Source: Liolophura sinensis (taxonomy: Eukaryota; Mollusca; Polyplacophora; Chitonida; Chitonidae). From it: 64,000 bases of DNA. Positions 25,380 to 39,200 of this stretch are shown here, in pieces. The position numbers were made by a program, and so were the translations under genes. The notes under the pieces are model-generated. The model saw only the letters and a list, made by a program, of their open reading frames with translations, did no database searches and had not been told where the DNA came from. Position 1 is the first letter of the stretch. Every line of letters begins with the position of its first letter. The stretch spans positions 36,499,265 through 36,563,264 of the forward strand of contig NC_088303.1 of assembly GCF_032854445.1 (NCBI RefSeq), given 5' to 3'.

Positions 25380-28300
25380 TCTAGTCTGAACGTAAGCGAG
25401 TTTAATTTTGTCCTCTCACACCTCATCATTCCCTGATCACGAGTCCAATGGGAAAGAAAAGCGAGTAGCCCTTCATGGTGTCACGGATGCCGACCGTCCC
25501 GAATCAATTCTTCTTGTCTCCCATATCCGAAATCTGATGGTCTTCGTTTTGGTCGTGTTGACAGACCACTTTGCTGTGTCCCGCCAGAGTGCTGGCGGCA
25601 AAATGGCTTTCCTTGAGTAAACACTGTACTGGATGTTGAGCTCAGAGTGGCTAAACTGCAAGTGTATTGATCTCATCTATGTCAACGGATGCTTCTTAAG
25701 ACTAATTTTCCACCTACCTCTCATGTTGCACAGCTAATACCCAGTCGATGTTAAACGCAAATCATATCAATGGGGCCTGCCCAAAAGACATTTTTCCTGA
25801 AGTTCGTTCTCCACCTTTTTTTAGGCCCGAGGTACTTGATTGAATTCCTCTGGCTGCTCAACTGGCCGCCCGGGTCATTTGCACACAGTCGTGTATTCAG
25901 TCTCAAGAGTGGGCCGTGAGTTCGGAAAGCCATAAAGCCATTATAAAACAACACTTAATTCATACTGATTGACCGTCGGCAACCATTGACAAAGCAATGT
26001 CTGACTGGAAGAATGGACAAAGTACAGAGCCAGCATTCTGGACGCCGATGAAAATTGAAGCAATGTTTCGTCATAACTCAAGCACGGCCGAACAAATATT
26101 TTGCTTTTATTTTACACACAACCCATAAGATTTTCAACCCTCTGAGTGCAAGTGGCAAAATGTTGCATAAATGCATGAGCCTATATACATGCACACGCAA
26201 GTCATAATCAAGAAAAATAGCAATGTGTTTCAGTATCATCTACGAAATATTTTCGTTTCAGTCTATGGTCAATGACTTAAAATTTACCGTGGCTATTTGC
26301 TACATATAGTCAGATTTGATTTATACAATATTGGACAGGCATGACTGCGATAAATGACAGAAAAAGGTCATATTTCTTGTGGTACTGCGTAACAGGGGAG
26401 ATAACTCTCTACACAGGCGTTTTTACTCTGGGTAACTTAAGCTAGGCCTATATGGGTAGAAATTAATCAAATCAAAAACTATTCGGACACCCTACTTATT
26501 AAGCCACGGTCAACTTTAACTGTTGGCTAAATAACCATTTCCATATTAAGGCGTATCGCATTGATCGTGCCTTGGTTCTGCAAGGAAAATGATTATAGAA
26601 TAATACGAAATCTGAATTGAAAATCGCTGCTCAGTCAAAACGCTTCGGTAGGAAATTGCGCCTCAAAAAACGCGAATTCCCGGCTCCATAACATGGCAAT
26701 TTTCCTCTTTCCTTCCATAACTTTTGTTGGCATCGTCAAACGGCTTCAATAAGAACATGGTGCGAATCGATTGCGCACTCTCCTTACATCCGGTGACACG
26801 GACGTGCAGGATTGGATTGACACTCTCCCCGTTTCCGCTTCAGCGAACAATGGAAGCCTTACACCAAAAAGCCATTAGCTCCTCTGGGCGGATTGTTTCT
26901 TGCATCACTTTAAAGTATAAAAGGATTTGCCTACAAAATGACCCCAAGTATTGAGTGGGCCGGGCGAATAAAAAGTAATAAAAGCAAAAATATATATTAT
27001 GTGTGGGAAACTATTTGAGATCAAAGTCAACTGGCGCGCCTCGTGATCGCAGAGGAAAACAGCCCGAGAGGAGCGTTATTATATTTGTAAGTTTTTCCGC
27101 CTCTCGCGATGTGTGCCTGTTGCCATAACAATCTGAACAAAATTCACAGAAGATTATCTCTTTAAAGACGCACTTCAAAAATATGCGTCAGTATGTATGG
27201 TGACCTCTGCGCTGCACATGCCTCTATAACCAGCCAACAATAACGTTGTACTGGATTAAGGACAGTAGTTTAGCTCGAAGATACAGAAGTGTTAAGGAAA
27301 TCATCCTTTCTATAGCAGTCAATGAGGACTTTTATGTATCATAATGACACACCGGTTATTCAACGGTTCAATGTGACCGCTGCAGGCATAGGCCTACAAA
27401 AAACAAGATCAAACCATTTTAACGGCCACCAGGAAGTCTAAGTGGTTACAGAATCTATTATTCTTCTACGGTGTCTTAAAGCCATCATGCGCGAACGAGA
27501 ATAGCTTTTAAGCACTCTCTATACTAATTGGTAGGCTAAATGTTTATCAGCCAAATCTATTTAACAGAAAATATCAACCGCAGAGTCAAGCACGTAAGTG
27601 TACATGCACTAATCCGCTCAGATTGTTACGAGGCTGTATAGGGTTTACTAATTTGTAAAGCTTCATCCCGATGCATGACAAGTACTGGTACACTAATACG
27701 CTTAATATGTTTTTCCATTAACACAAGCTATAATACATTTCATTTCAATATAAGCGACTTCATTAAACCTTTACACACTCTTGGTAATTAGTAACTTCTG
27801 GCGCTATACAGCTGTGAAATGTAAGATAAAAACTGTGATTTCTGATCTGCAATGTCATTATAAGCACCTGTATAAGATGAAACTCGAAATGATCAGTTCC
27901 GCGAAACCATGCAGCTGACTTACTGTTATAGCTATAACAAATCAGCAATATCCTCCTAAAAAGCTCATGGTTTCTTGCCCTAAATTATGCTCCTTCGGGT
28001 TAGTTGAGAAATTGCTCTAGGCACAATTACACAATATACAACCTATCAAAGAATCCTACAAATACATTTATCTACGCCTGTACTCGGCGGTGTTGGAAAG
28101 ACCAAATGTACTTGCCTCTGGGACCGCACCAGCTACAAATACTAATCATTAGGGAAACCGGAGAAATATCTTACCTTTTTGCCAAATTTAATGCACTGTT
28201 TTAAAATGGTTCAATTCCATATTCTCTATAGACTCTAAGTAAAAATTATGTCTAATTGTTATATATATCAGACTCCTATATCTACATTGTTTTTCCCATC

Positions 28301-28780
28301 AATATAGTTTGCACAATATTTACAATGCTTCCCTACACACACATAAGTGTTTATATGTGATGTCAATACAATCCGTCTGAAGTGCAATTTATATAACTGG
28401 AATCCTCACAGACTCTTAGCTACGATAAGCTATACAGAATGCGATCAAATCATAGGCGACCTCTAGTCCCAAATCCCAGGGGGGATCTACCGCCCCCTCC
28501 ACATGTTAACCATACAGCTAGCCACTGTAACGGCCAATAACTCGATTGATGGACGCGTTTAAAACGCCAAGGCGCTCTCGCAATATTGTTCCGAGGTGGC
28601 TGGCCAGACCGCAGAGGGATTTTTTTCAGGGCTGAACAATAAAAGCTGGAGAAAAGAAGCTGTAATGAGTAGCGCTGCTCGGACATTAGGCTTCATTTGA
28701 GGAGGTGGGGGGTCTTTCAGGGACTCAGCTCAACACGGTGCTGTAAATGAATACGTTGGTTAGTATGTAACAGTTTCAGG
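25380..28780. other. no gene seen
   Basis: Non-repetitive sequence with several short frames (for example 25408-25620 and 28686-28450) that lack splice borders or family resemblance. Patches near 25400-25960, 26700-27100 and 28440-28720 are GC-richer. Confidence 0.45.
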
Positions 28781-28789
28781 CCGGTAATT

Positions 28790-29120
28790 GTCAATATTAT
28801 CATTGCCCGTCCGCACTCCTGCAAAGCTCTTGTTAAGTTTCCCTGAAATTAGCTCCAACTCTCGCAGCGAGAAGGCCGGGGATTTTTAGACCCCCATGAA
28901 CTTCGAGAAACAAGCTAACCTCCCCACTAACGAACGTCAAGCAGTCCATATGAATTAATTAAACCATTCGTGTGCTGGGGACTGGGAGGAGGGTGAGATG
29001 CGGAGAGCAACCCATGGGCAATATTACGTGATATCAGACGCGTTTTAATACGGGTAGCCCAAACAAAATGAAGACGAATCAGATTCACATTTATTTTTAG
29101 GATCGGTTCTTCAGCTGCTT
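28790..29120. other. gene-free block with homeodomain-like sites
   Basis: ccatatgaattaattaaacc, gggcaatattacgtgatatc and atcagattcacatttatt lie in a non-repetitive patch of balanced composition. No gene is seen. Regulatory role is speculative. Confidence 0.18.
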
Positions 29121-30984
29121 GATAGAAAACCTGGGGGAATTCATTTATTAGGTTGGAAACCGTTATCCCACAATTTTAGTGTCCTCATGTCTGTGACATT
29201 GAGACCTTATCTTCGTGGTCAGCTACGGGAACTGTTCACCAAGTCTATTTTGGAGCCGCCTAAACCGAGAGGAAGATCCGTGAACTAAAATTATTATACT
29301 GCAGAAGAGTACATAGCCGTCAAGTATAACTGTATTAGGGGATTAGCCGTGAATTAGCTTTATAGAGTTAGCTGAAGCTTAAACTGTCGACGATGCTTGA
29401 ATGGTCGTTAGCACAGTGCGATTTTCTTTGAACCCACTTGCATTTCACCAAAACATATGATGAACAAATCGGCTATCTGCAAATGATATTATTTAATTTA
29501 TTTCGAATACTTTTATTCACCAACACCGGTAATAACAGGGGTTATAATGATTTTCAGGTTAGAAACCATATACACGTACATGCACATTTTTGAATCGTAA
29601 ACTAAGTGTACTGAAGTATTATACAAGTATAAACATGTATATCGTATCTGGTACAGTTACTGCGACCAGCTCACACAATTCTGAACCGCACGTAAGTACT
29701 GGCTGAATTTCTACACTGGATTTAAAAAATAAATTATTAAAAAATAACGCCCAAGCTATTGAGCATTCTTTAACATGATGCCAGATACAGGATAGAGCTG
29801 TTTAGTGAACGAGTTTTAATGCACACATAATCCGACAGTATTTAGACCTACTCAGTTTACCTCCATTTCCACAACCGACGACTTTTGTTTCTGACAGGTT
29901 AAATGTAAACGACAATGCCAGGTAGCCTATCACAGGAATTTCCTGAAAAGCCTGGAACAATTCACGGGGCATATAGAAGATATAGTTACATCATCGACAA
30001 ACAGTAGAAAAAGATCCACTGGGTCTAAAGAAAGGTGAACAACTGTTCAGTTTGTCTTTTGTTTTTCGTTTATACCGATATTTCTACACATAACATGCAC
30101 CAAAATTGAAAATCACGCCCTTGACTTACGCAAATAGGGCGCATTTTTATCAGTATTTAAGTCCACCTGATTATTACACTCCCCTAACTCCCGAGACAAT
30201 TCAATATGTGTCGCCCCCACCCCCCTTCCCCTCGATGATGTTTAGCGAATTCGCACGGTTGAAAACCTCTTTGAGTTCCACATAAAGTTTACTTTTTTAC
30301 ATGAACGTTTTTTAATTCATGCATTTAAATCCAACAGTGTTGTCTCAAGTCTCGTTGCTCATATCCCAGCGGGCTGCCATTCTTTCATTGACAAAAGTTG
30401 TAAACCTCTTACTGACACTGTTCCCAATATGGGGACCATTTACCATATGTATAATCAGCCTATCGCGTACTTTATTTTTCAGCGTTGTCTCCTTCCGTTA
30501 GAATATTTAATGATGCTCCTGCCACCTCTCTTCGATCATTTGCAAAGGAGATACGGTAAATTTTGGAGAAATTTTTTTTTTGCTCTACTCGCTTAGTTTA
30601 TCAAACATAATATCCAGTAATTTAAGCTCGTAGCAAATATCGTCTCTCAGTGCGGCAGAATCTCTACCAACGTCATTCCACCGTTACTATTCCTACATGT
30701 AAATTTCAGAACTCACACCTTGGCCACGGGTCGAGTTGGCTTAGTACAACGTTCTACATGCCATCAATCTAACTGTGAACAGCTAATGTAAATTCGGTGT
30801 TAAGGGGTATGTCAGGAGCAGATTTACGTTGACATTACGTGATGTTGGAGCAGCACCCCAGACGACTTCAGAGACATTTGTTGTATTCCTTGACGGTGCG
30901 GCCTACTGATGGTCGCCTGAGATAAATCCAAGTATCACAGGGAAACCAAAAAAGACCTAATTCGTGATAAAATGCGGAATTGCA

Positions 30985-31090
30985 TCAGGTAGCATATATA
31001 TGTGAATGAGTGAATGCTTAGGGATTAACATCATACTTAACAATTTTTCAGTTTTATGACGACGACGAAGTCCTTAAAGTGCTTAATTAA
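30985..31090 (-). mobile_element. family-2 SINE 3' module
   Basis: gaatgagtgaatgcttaggg, attaacatcatacttaacaa, tttttcagttttatgacgac, gacgaagtccttaaagtgc. Clearly the same module as 56975, with the body lost. Confidence 0.7.
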
Positions 31091-32474
31091 CATACTGATG
31101 AATATCATTTTTAAAATACTTTCTGCATCTTGTCCTTAACTTATGATTTTCTTAAATCTCAAGAGAATCTGATCGGTGATTCTTGAGATGTTTTTAGTTG
31201 TAAAACATACTCAAATATGTCCGTCAAGCCACATGACCCACATAAATCTGATGTAGCCCATTCGCCTCAGAACCATTTCTCCAAAAGACCAGTGCTAATG
31301 TGTTTTAGTGTGATTCTGTAATCAAATACAGTGGCAAACCACGTAACCATTGCTCCTTTTTTGTCTCTCGGTATAACTTTTTCTTACCTACCACACAGTA
31401 AATTTTCAGATTACTAACTACAGCGGTATAGATTCTGGAAAATCGTTTTTGAATCTGACCAGAAACAATAAGTCTTCCAGCAAAGGTACTGGAAAAAAAG
31501 AAGAAATAGTGGAATGAACATCCTGGTTATTTCCACTTCTTGGTTATTTGTCCTTGACATCTTGAGATATAATAATAAGGCCATCGTGAAGTGTTTTATC
31601 CATCACGAAGTGGTATTATAATCGTCCATGTTATGTTGAAAACCCGCAGTGGTCCACATCCCACGACACTGATTTTCAACACTAGTTCATCGGCCAAGGT
31701 CAAAAATTTCACTCAAGGTACACGGCGAATTCTCCATGTTGTGTTTAACTGGGCATCTCAACTTCAATGCATGCAACGTACTGATCATTGTCTTAACTTT
31801 TGGTAATTTTAATGCAATAACATAGCTCTGTAAAACTCGGTTTTACTATATCCAATGTTTAATGATCTTTCATAGACTTCGCGTTAATAATTTGTTTTTT
31901 CTTTACTTTAAAGTAGTCACTTGCCCTTTGTAAAAGGTATTTAGGACCTTAGTGTTGGTGATTGACAGTTGTTATAATTCATACTGATTAAAAGCCAAAA
32001 TATATCACCAAAGATTAGCAATGACAATGTAATTATGACTCCTCTTGATCACACGTAACGTGGCCATTTACTTACTTCAGCTAATTTACCTTATCTAAAC
32101 CTAAATAATTATGACTGTAAACGAAAGAAATACATAGCTATATAGCATCTGGCCAAGCAGCCAGAAAACCATCTGAAAACCCCAAAATCTTACATGTAAA
32201 GGCACCAGTTAACTGAATATTCTCCTGACAGCTCATTAAATGTATAAGTAAAAAAAGTGGATGGATAAATTTACTTTACTAGATAAACAATAAAAACAAG
32301 TTTTCTTGAAATGATCTTAGTTTTTTGTTATCTGAGAAAGTTTGATATACTGGAGTTTCTTTTTCGTAATTTACGCAATACCGAAAAGGACGATTTTTCA
32401 AATTCTCAAAATATATGATAAAGCTACCATTTCAGAAAGGCTATAATACTAGTATCCTAATTTACTTCTACCGA

Positions 32475-32805
32475 AACTATAAACGTTGCGAAGTCGGGAG
32501 ACCCGGGGATCAAACCCAATGACTTTAAAATGGAACTTGCTGCTGCCTTGCTTGGCGCTCAGCACGGAGGTTAGAGCAACGAAATAGGACTGGTTGGCCC
32601 GGTGTAATGTATAATGTGAGTGGGTGGGGTGTCACGTCTGGTGTCTTCGACATGCTGTTCCAACGGCGGCAACATTTTGGCGGCATCGACTCGCTCTGCC
32701 ACAAGAAGGCACCATATATGTGCACACAACTAATGATTCCTCGTCGTCGTATGACTGAAAACCCCATAACGACGGTAAACCCCAAACATACTTACATACA
32801 TATAT
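32475..32805 (+). mobile_element. family-2 SINE, plus orientation
   Basis: The left part has a T-arm-like agacccggggatcaaaccc. The body has gtgagtgggtggggtgtcac. The right end cgtcgtcgtatgactgaaaa then acggtaaaccccaaacatac is the reverse complement of the family-2 3' module seen at 56975. The short open frames here on both strands are SINE sequence, not genes. Confidence 0.7.
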
Positions 32806-34189
32806 AAACATGTTAGTACCAATTAGGTTTGGCTACCAATATCAGGTCTGGCGCATGAGGGATAAAAATGCACTAGTACGATACCACTCCATAATGTACC
32901 TAATACTGCAGCATGAAGAGTAGAACGAGTGATGACAATGTGGTACAGTTGGCAAATGGCCACGCGTAGTACCGGTAAAATCTGGCCGCTTGTCAGTTTT
33001 GTGTAAAGTCAATTTCGTCTCGCAATTGTCTCAGAAAATTGTTAAATTATATAGAGGTTGGACAATACGTTTCACATGAAGTGATACAGCTTACATATTT
33101 ACCATTTATTTGAAACTAAGCACTGGTTGGTACGCCAAGCATCGTGGTATCTTCAGGACAAGAAGCGCCGCGATAGTACGGTAAGCAAGGCGGGTATTTT
33201 GTTACTATTTAAACATTTACAGGAGCAGATAGAATACAACACTCAGGTAAACTGACTAGAGGCCGACCTCACCGGTTACGCTTGACCATTTGCCAGCTAT
33301 CACACTGTCGTCGCTGCTCTCGTTTTACCCCAGAAGTTTCGGGTCTTTCATATTTAAATATATTATACAATAAAATTATTCAAGAAAGGTTTAACTTGGA
33401 GGCGAATTAAAACATGATTTGCCAGGTTTTTATACCAACATAGTAAGTCATGCAAAGCTATTAAACTTCGAATGACCACAGCCTGAATAAAAATGTTTCG
33501 CCACAAAATTTAAGATTTTATAACCTCTATTCAACCTCTGAAAATGCACTTATAATTGAGATATTAAACTCAAACATATTTTATATACAAATTATAGGTA
33601 TAATAATGATACTGTAAATGTTCTGTACTTGTATAGCAAAGGGTCAGCGTAATTGGGCTGCATTGGTCACGTGGGGTCAGTGTTAAACAGACCACTGCCA
33701 TTTTGACCTATCAGAGCTGCTATTCCACTGAAGCTTTCTTGGAAACCACGAGGTAATAATCATAAGGTCATCATGTTGGACGCTGTGAATTTCCACCTCC
33801 ACCCTTTCCTCCGCCTTTAGTACGGGGTCCCTTGTGATTTATTTTTTTAAAGCATACTGACTGGCGAATTGTCCCCTCACTTTGCATAATTTTAAGGATT
33901 TACTCTTTTATATTTTCAGGATTCAAGTCAACAACCACTTTCCTTTCAAGCTATAATAAATACTGCTATTTCAAATAAAAGTGTCATTCTAATGAATGAC
34001 GATTTCAGTCAAACCTGGCAAGTTGTTTTCCTTCCTACTGAGCCTACTGTTGGTTATGTCCTGTGTATAAAGACGATATTTTGTTCAACGCAAAAAAATT
34101 TTTAAAAATAGGTCAAGCTATTTACGTCCAATATCCGGGATGTTGGTCATATTCAAATCAGTTACTCTCAACGACAAAACTTCCCAAAA

Positions 34190-35560
34190 TTTTCATGAAG
34201 ACAATCCTGTATGCGGTATAGTTATAACTGACATAAGTAATCTTTTTCCGATTTTTCACATAAATAAAACCAAATGTCTTCGCAAAGTAAAATCAACTCA
34301 ATTCAGTTTTTCAGAATTTAATATTATTTTTAATGAATATTTCCCAATCGTGACTACAGCTTCGAAAGAAGGAAGTATTATTAAACCATAGATATCTCCA
34401 GCAATCCTTAATTCCACACCATAACAATGATCCGTTACTATCCCATCGATTCCGAACATACAGCAATTAGCTAAACCATACCGTAAGGATAGCAAAAAAG
34501 AAACATACTATAAATATAAATTTAATTTATTCAACATCACATTAAACATACTTTAGAGATGCTAAAAATAGCTTGGCAAGATTGATAAGTTTAAGTTAAA
34601 CTGACATCGAGGTTACCGATACTGCCGATATTGCTAATCATTTTGATAACCATATTAACACGGTTGCGGCGATACTAGAATCGAATGTACCTGGTATAAA
34701 AATTAGTTTCAATAGCTTTTTTTTCAAATCTAATTATCAATCAGAATTTATTCTACCAACTGCCCAATACAGAATATAACGTCCATAATATCCAAATAAA
34801 AATAGCGCAGCTGGATATGATGATGTTAGAATATGTCTTACAAAACCGATAGTGGAACTGATAAGTGAACCCTTACGCCATCTAATTAGCTTGTTATTGC
34901 TGGATCTTTATGAAAAGTTAGAGAGAAGCACTTTTACATATCATTGTAATCTTTCGGATCTCGCGAAATCGTTCGACATGTTAATGCATAATATATTAGA
35001 TTATTATGGTTTTCGAGGGGTTGCGAACAAATGGTTTAGCAATTACTTATCGTCGAGGAAACATGTTCAATATATTTATTTATTTGACTGGTGTTTTTAC
35101 GCCGTACAGCGGTCAGCATTATAGTGGGAGGAAACCCACATGAATGTCCAATATAAGAATTCTCCATCAGCCAATAGCTATATTAAATGTGGCGTTCCAC
35201 AAAGAATAAATGTCTAATAGAAAAGTCTTTGTTCCTTTTGTATATTTCTCTTATATCATGGTATTCAACCTCTTGTAATCTAGGATGGGTAACACTTTCA
35301 AAAGCCATTTACAAACGTTACTGACTCTCCAGAAGCGACCTGTTCGCCTAATCTCTCGCATAGGTATATATAATCATCATTTATAAAAAGAAATATTTTG
35401 ACTCTTTCTGAAATCAGCAATCACATGACTTATTTTGTTTACAAATCTTTTCAATGTCAAATTATAGTTCCAGAAAAATCTGGACATCATGCTTCTCTCA
35501 ACTTATATTGTCCTTACTTTCACCAACTCCATTAAAATCAAATACCCTCGACTGTTGAAC
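34190..35560 (+). pseudogene. decayed non-LTR retrotransposon (endonuclease/reverse transcriptase remnants)
   Basis: Plus-strand fragments follow the order of a LINE ORF2. At 34220-34265 is GIVITDISNLFPIFHI, the end of an APE-type endonuclease (family pattern ITDISDHFPIF). At about 34795-34905 is SAGYDDV then ELISEPLRHLISLLL, the start of the RT domain. At about 34965-35060 is LAKSFDMLMHNILDYYG then FRGVANKWFSNYLSSRK. After the SINE come CGVPQ (near 35195), SLFLLY, LQKRPVRLISR (near 35330) and LTLSEI/FVYK C-terminal remnants to about 35460. Stops, frameshifts and a missing central RT segment show it is dead. It resembles the CR1/Jockey side of LINEs from memory; the clade is uncertain. Confidence 0.85.
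35075..35148 (-). mobile_element. SINE fragment inserted in the LINE RT, with CAATATA target duplication
   Basis: From left to right: (TTTA) tail, gactggtgtttttacgccgta, cagcattatagtgggaggaa, then the break. This is the family-1 SINE 3' module in minus orientation, truncated at its head. It is flanked by caatata at 35068-35074 and again at 35149-35155, and it interrupts the RT reading between SSRKHV and the CGVPQ motif. The SINE is therefore younger than the LINE copy. Confidence 0.9.
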
Positions 35561-36259
35561 AGCACGCAGAACTATCAGAAATCTATGACATCCATTCCAT
35601 TATTGAAGACTCCAAGGTAGATCTAACATAAATATAAGCGTTATGTCCGACATTCGTATACCATTCGTAGTCCGTAAAGGGCGTTCCAAGTCGATAATCG
35701 CAAGATCCATTTCCAAAACAACGTTTAACCCTAGCTCCCAAAGACAAAGGTATGTAAGAAATTATACAAATAGGAAATAAAGCAGGTAACACACATACAT
35801 TCCAGAAACACTTTGTAGTCTCAATTAAGCAAATGATCTCCATGGCAGCCTCAGATCATCAGATGTAACCTATATTCATCAGCTACATTATATATATATT
35901 ATTACATCACTGATCTCTTACACGTTATTGTTTCATGGAATATTCCTTTCATGAGGTCAACATGTAATTCATATAACTGGACTAAAACAAACATCATGGG
36001 GTTATATATTGCTTCATATATTTTATATATGTTTTCTAACGGTCTTGAGAATTTATGCTTCTTCTATTTATTGAATTATTGTAGTATATTCTGGTGAATA
36101 ATTCAAACTCCAAGCTCAAGAACAACGGGTACAGAAGAATCTTGAAGTAATTCTCTCTTAAACTGGGACAGAACCAACAGTTTGCGTGCCTTAGCAGTTA
36201 CAAGGCAAACATCTTAACCACTTGGCTATAACCAGGCCAAAACTGAGGTAAAAACATAG

Positions 36260-39200
36260 CAATGTTTCTCCTTATATCTTTATTCAATATGATTAAAGCA
36301 CATTTCTATTTGGAGTTTATTTCCAAATTTAACACATGTGACTAAGTAATAGGGAAAAAAAACTTCTGCAGAATGCAGACTCCAAAACTTGTCAGTTGGT
36401 AAAGTTTTTGGCATGTCTGTTCTCATGGGATGATCAGTCCGTCTGGAGCCTTCATCTGGAACGTTTAGCAGGGATTTTACCTCTGGGAGATTTACTGTCC
36501 CAGCTGCAAACCAAGAAACAATTGCCATCATTTGATAAAAAGAAATACAACAGAAATACAGTCTGGATAATGAGAGACCTCGGTTTAGACTGAAGACTTA
36601 TGTTACAGGTAACCCAGGGAAAAAAAAAAAAGCATTGTTGCATTACTGTGCTGTGCAGTGCAGTTGCAGGATTGAAAGGTATTAGCCGCACCCATGCGGG
36701 TTAAATGATCTACTGACCTACCGAGCAGAACTGAGTCACACTGACTAGTGGTATGCAACGGTAGGGCCAACGCAGCTGTGACTATCTACTGCAAAACAAT
36801 AGGTTTTAAACAATGCCATTGTTAGAGTTCCTAAAAGGTACCTTAGTATCTAAAAGGAGTCTGCACAAATTTCGTGACTCGGTCACATTACCACTGACAA
36901 ACAGCATTTTTAATCAGGGCCAGTTTGTATCAAGCAACCAAAGAGCGCAAACAGACAACACTAAAACTGTAAAAAAAAAACATAATATGACCGGTATTTT
37001 ATGAAGTATTAAGTAATAGGGAGATGACAAAACACACTGTGGCAGTACATTCTAAACCTGGAACACGAACTTACATGATACATCAGGGACAATTTTCCCC
37101 ACCTCAGAAGTTCCCTTATACAACTTAACTTGTAATCTGGCTAACCAGAATGAAGGAAATGATTAAAACTGCAAAACTTACACACACACCTGGCTCACCA
37201 GAATGAAGGAAATGATTAAAACTGCAAAACTTACACACACACCTGGCTCACCAGAATGAAGGAAATGATTAAAACTGCAAAACTTACACACACACCTGGT
37301 TAACCAGAATGAAGGAAATGATTAAAACTGCAAAACTTACACACACACCTGGCTCACCAGAATGAAGGAAATGATTAAAGCTGCAAAACTTACACACACA
37401 CACACACCTAGCTATCCAGAATGAAGGAAATGATTAAAACTACAAAACTTACACACACACCTGGCTCACCAGAATGAAGGAAATGATTAAAGCTGCAAAA
37501 CTTACACACACACCTTGTTAACCAGAATGAAGGAAATGATTAAAACTGCAAAACTTACACACGCACCTGGCTCACCAGAATGAAGGAAATGATTAAAGCT
37601 GCAAAACTTACACACACACCTGGTTAACCATAATAAAGGAAATGATTAAAACTGCAAAACTTACACACACACCTGGTTAACCATAATAAAGGAAATGATT
37701 AAAACTGCAAACTTACACACACCTGGCTCACCAGAATGAAGGAAATGATTAAAACTGCAAAACTTAAACACACACCTGGCTCACCAGAATGAAGGAAATG
37801 ATTAAAGCTGCAAAACTTACACACACACCTGGCTCACCAGAATGAAGGAAATGATTAAAACTGCAAAACTTACACACACACCTGGCTCACCAAAATGAAG
37901 GAAATGATTAAAGCTGCAAAACTTAAACACACACACCTGGCTCACCAGAATGAAGGAAATGATTAAAACTGCAAAACTTAAACACACACACCTGGCTCAC
38001 CAGAATGACGGAAATGATTAAAACTGCAAAACTTACACACACACCTGGCTCACCAGAATGAAGGAAATGATTAAAACTGCAAAACTTACACACACACCTG
38101 GCTCACCAGAATGAAGGAAATGATTAAAACTGCAAAACTTACACACACACCTGGCTCACCAAAATGAAGGAAATGATTAAAGCTGCAAAACTTACACACA
38201 CACCTGGTTAACCAGAATGAAGGAAATGATTAAAACTGCAAAGCTTACACATGAACCTAGCTAATCAGAATGAAGGAAATGATTAAAACGGCAAAGCTTA
38301 CACACGGGCCTAGCTACCCAGAATAAAGGAAATGATGAAAACGGCAAAACTTACACACGGACCTAGCTAATCAGAATGAAGGAAATGATTAAAACGGCAA
38401 AACTTACACACGGACCTAGCTAATCAGAATGAAGGAAATGATTAAAACGGCAAAGCTTACACACGGACCTAGCTAATCAGAATGAAGGAAATGATTAAAA
38501 CGGCAAAACTTACACACGGACCTAGCTACCCAGAATAAAGGAAATGATGAAAACGGCAAAACTTACACACGGACCTAGCTAATCAGAATGAAGGAAATGA
38601 TTAAAACTGCAAAACTCACACACGGACCTAGCTAATCAGAATGAAGGAAATGATTAAAACGGCAAAGCTTACACACGGACCTAGCTAATCAGAATGAAGG
38701 AAATGATTAAAACTGCAAAACTTACACACGGACCTAGCTAACCAGAATGAAGGAAATGATTAAAGCTGCAAAACTTACATACACACCTGGCTAACCACAA
38801 TGAAGGAAATGATTAAACTTCAAAACTTACACATGGACCTGGCTAACCAGAATGAAGGAAATCATTTAATAAGCAAAAGTTATGCACATATAACCTTCAG
38901 GTTTCAAAACAGCTGAGGTTAAACAAAACAACTCAGATCACAAAATTTCATAAGAAGAGTTGAGGTGAAAACAACATACTCCCAAACAAATGCATTTGTT
39001 TGAAATGTATAAAAGAATATCAGCAGCATTGTGGTGAGTATAACCCCTGTAGGGAACCTGCATTGCCAGTGGACAAAAGTGTCCTCCTCAAATCCAAACT
39101 TGAGGAAAACAGCTGGAGTTGTAGCCCAGACACGAAATCATTTTTATTTATGCAGTATATATAAGGAAAATGGTAATCTGGTTACCATGACAACAGCGAA

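Larger units (their letters stand above)
29120..34140. other. no gene seen; scattered SINE remnants
   Basis: Apart from the family-2 SINE copies at 30985-31090 and 32475-32805, nothing is recognised. Short frames such as 31591-31806 have no supporting features. A C-rich homopyrimidine stretch lies near 30211-30231. Confidence 0.45.
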
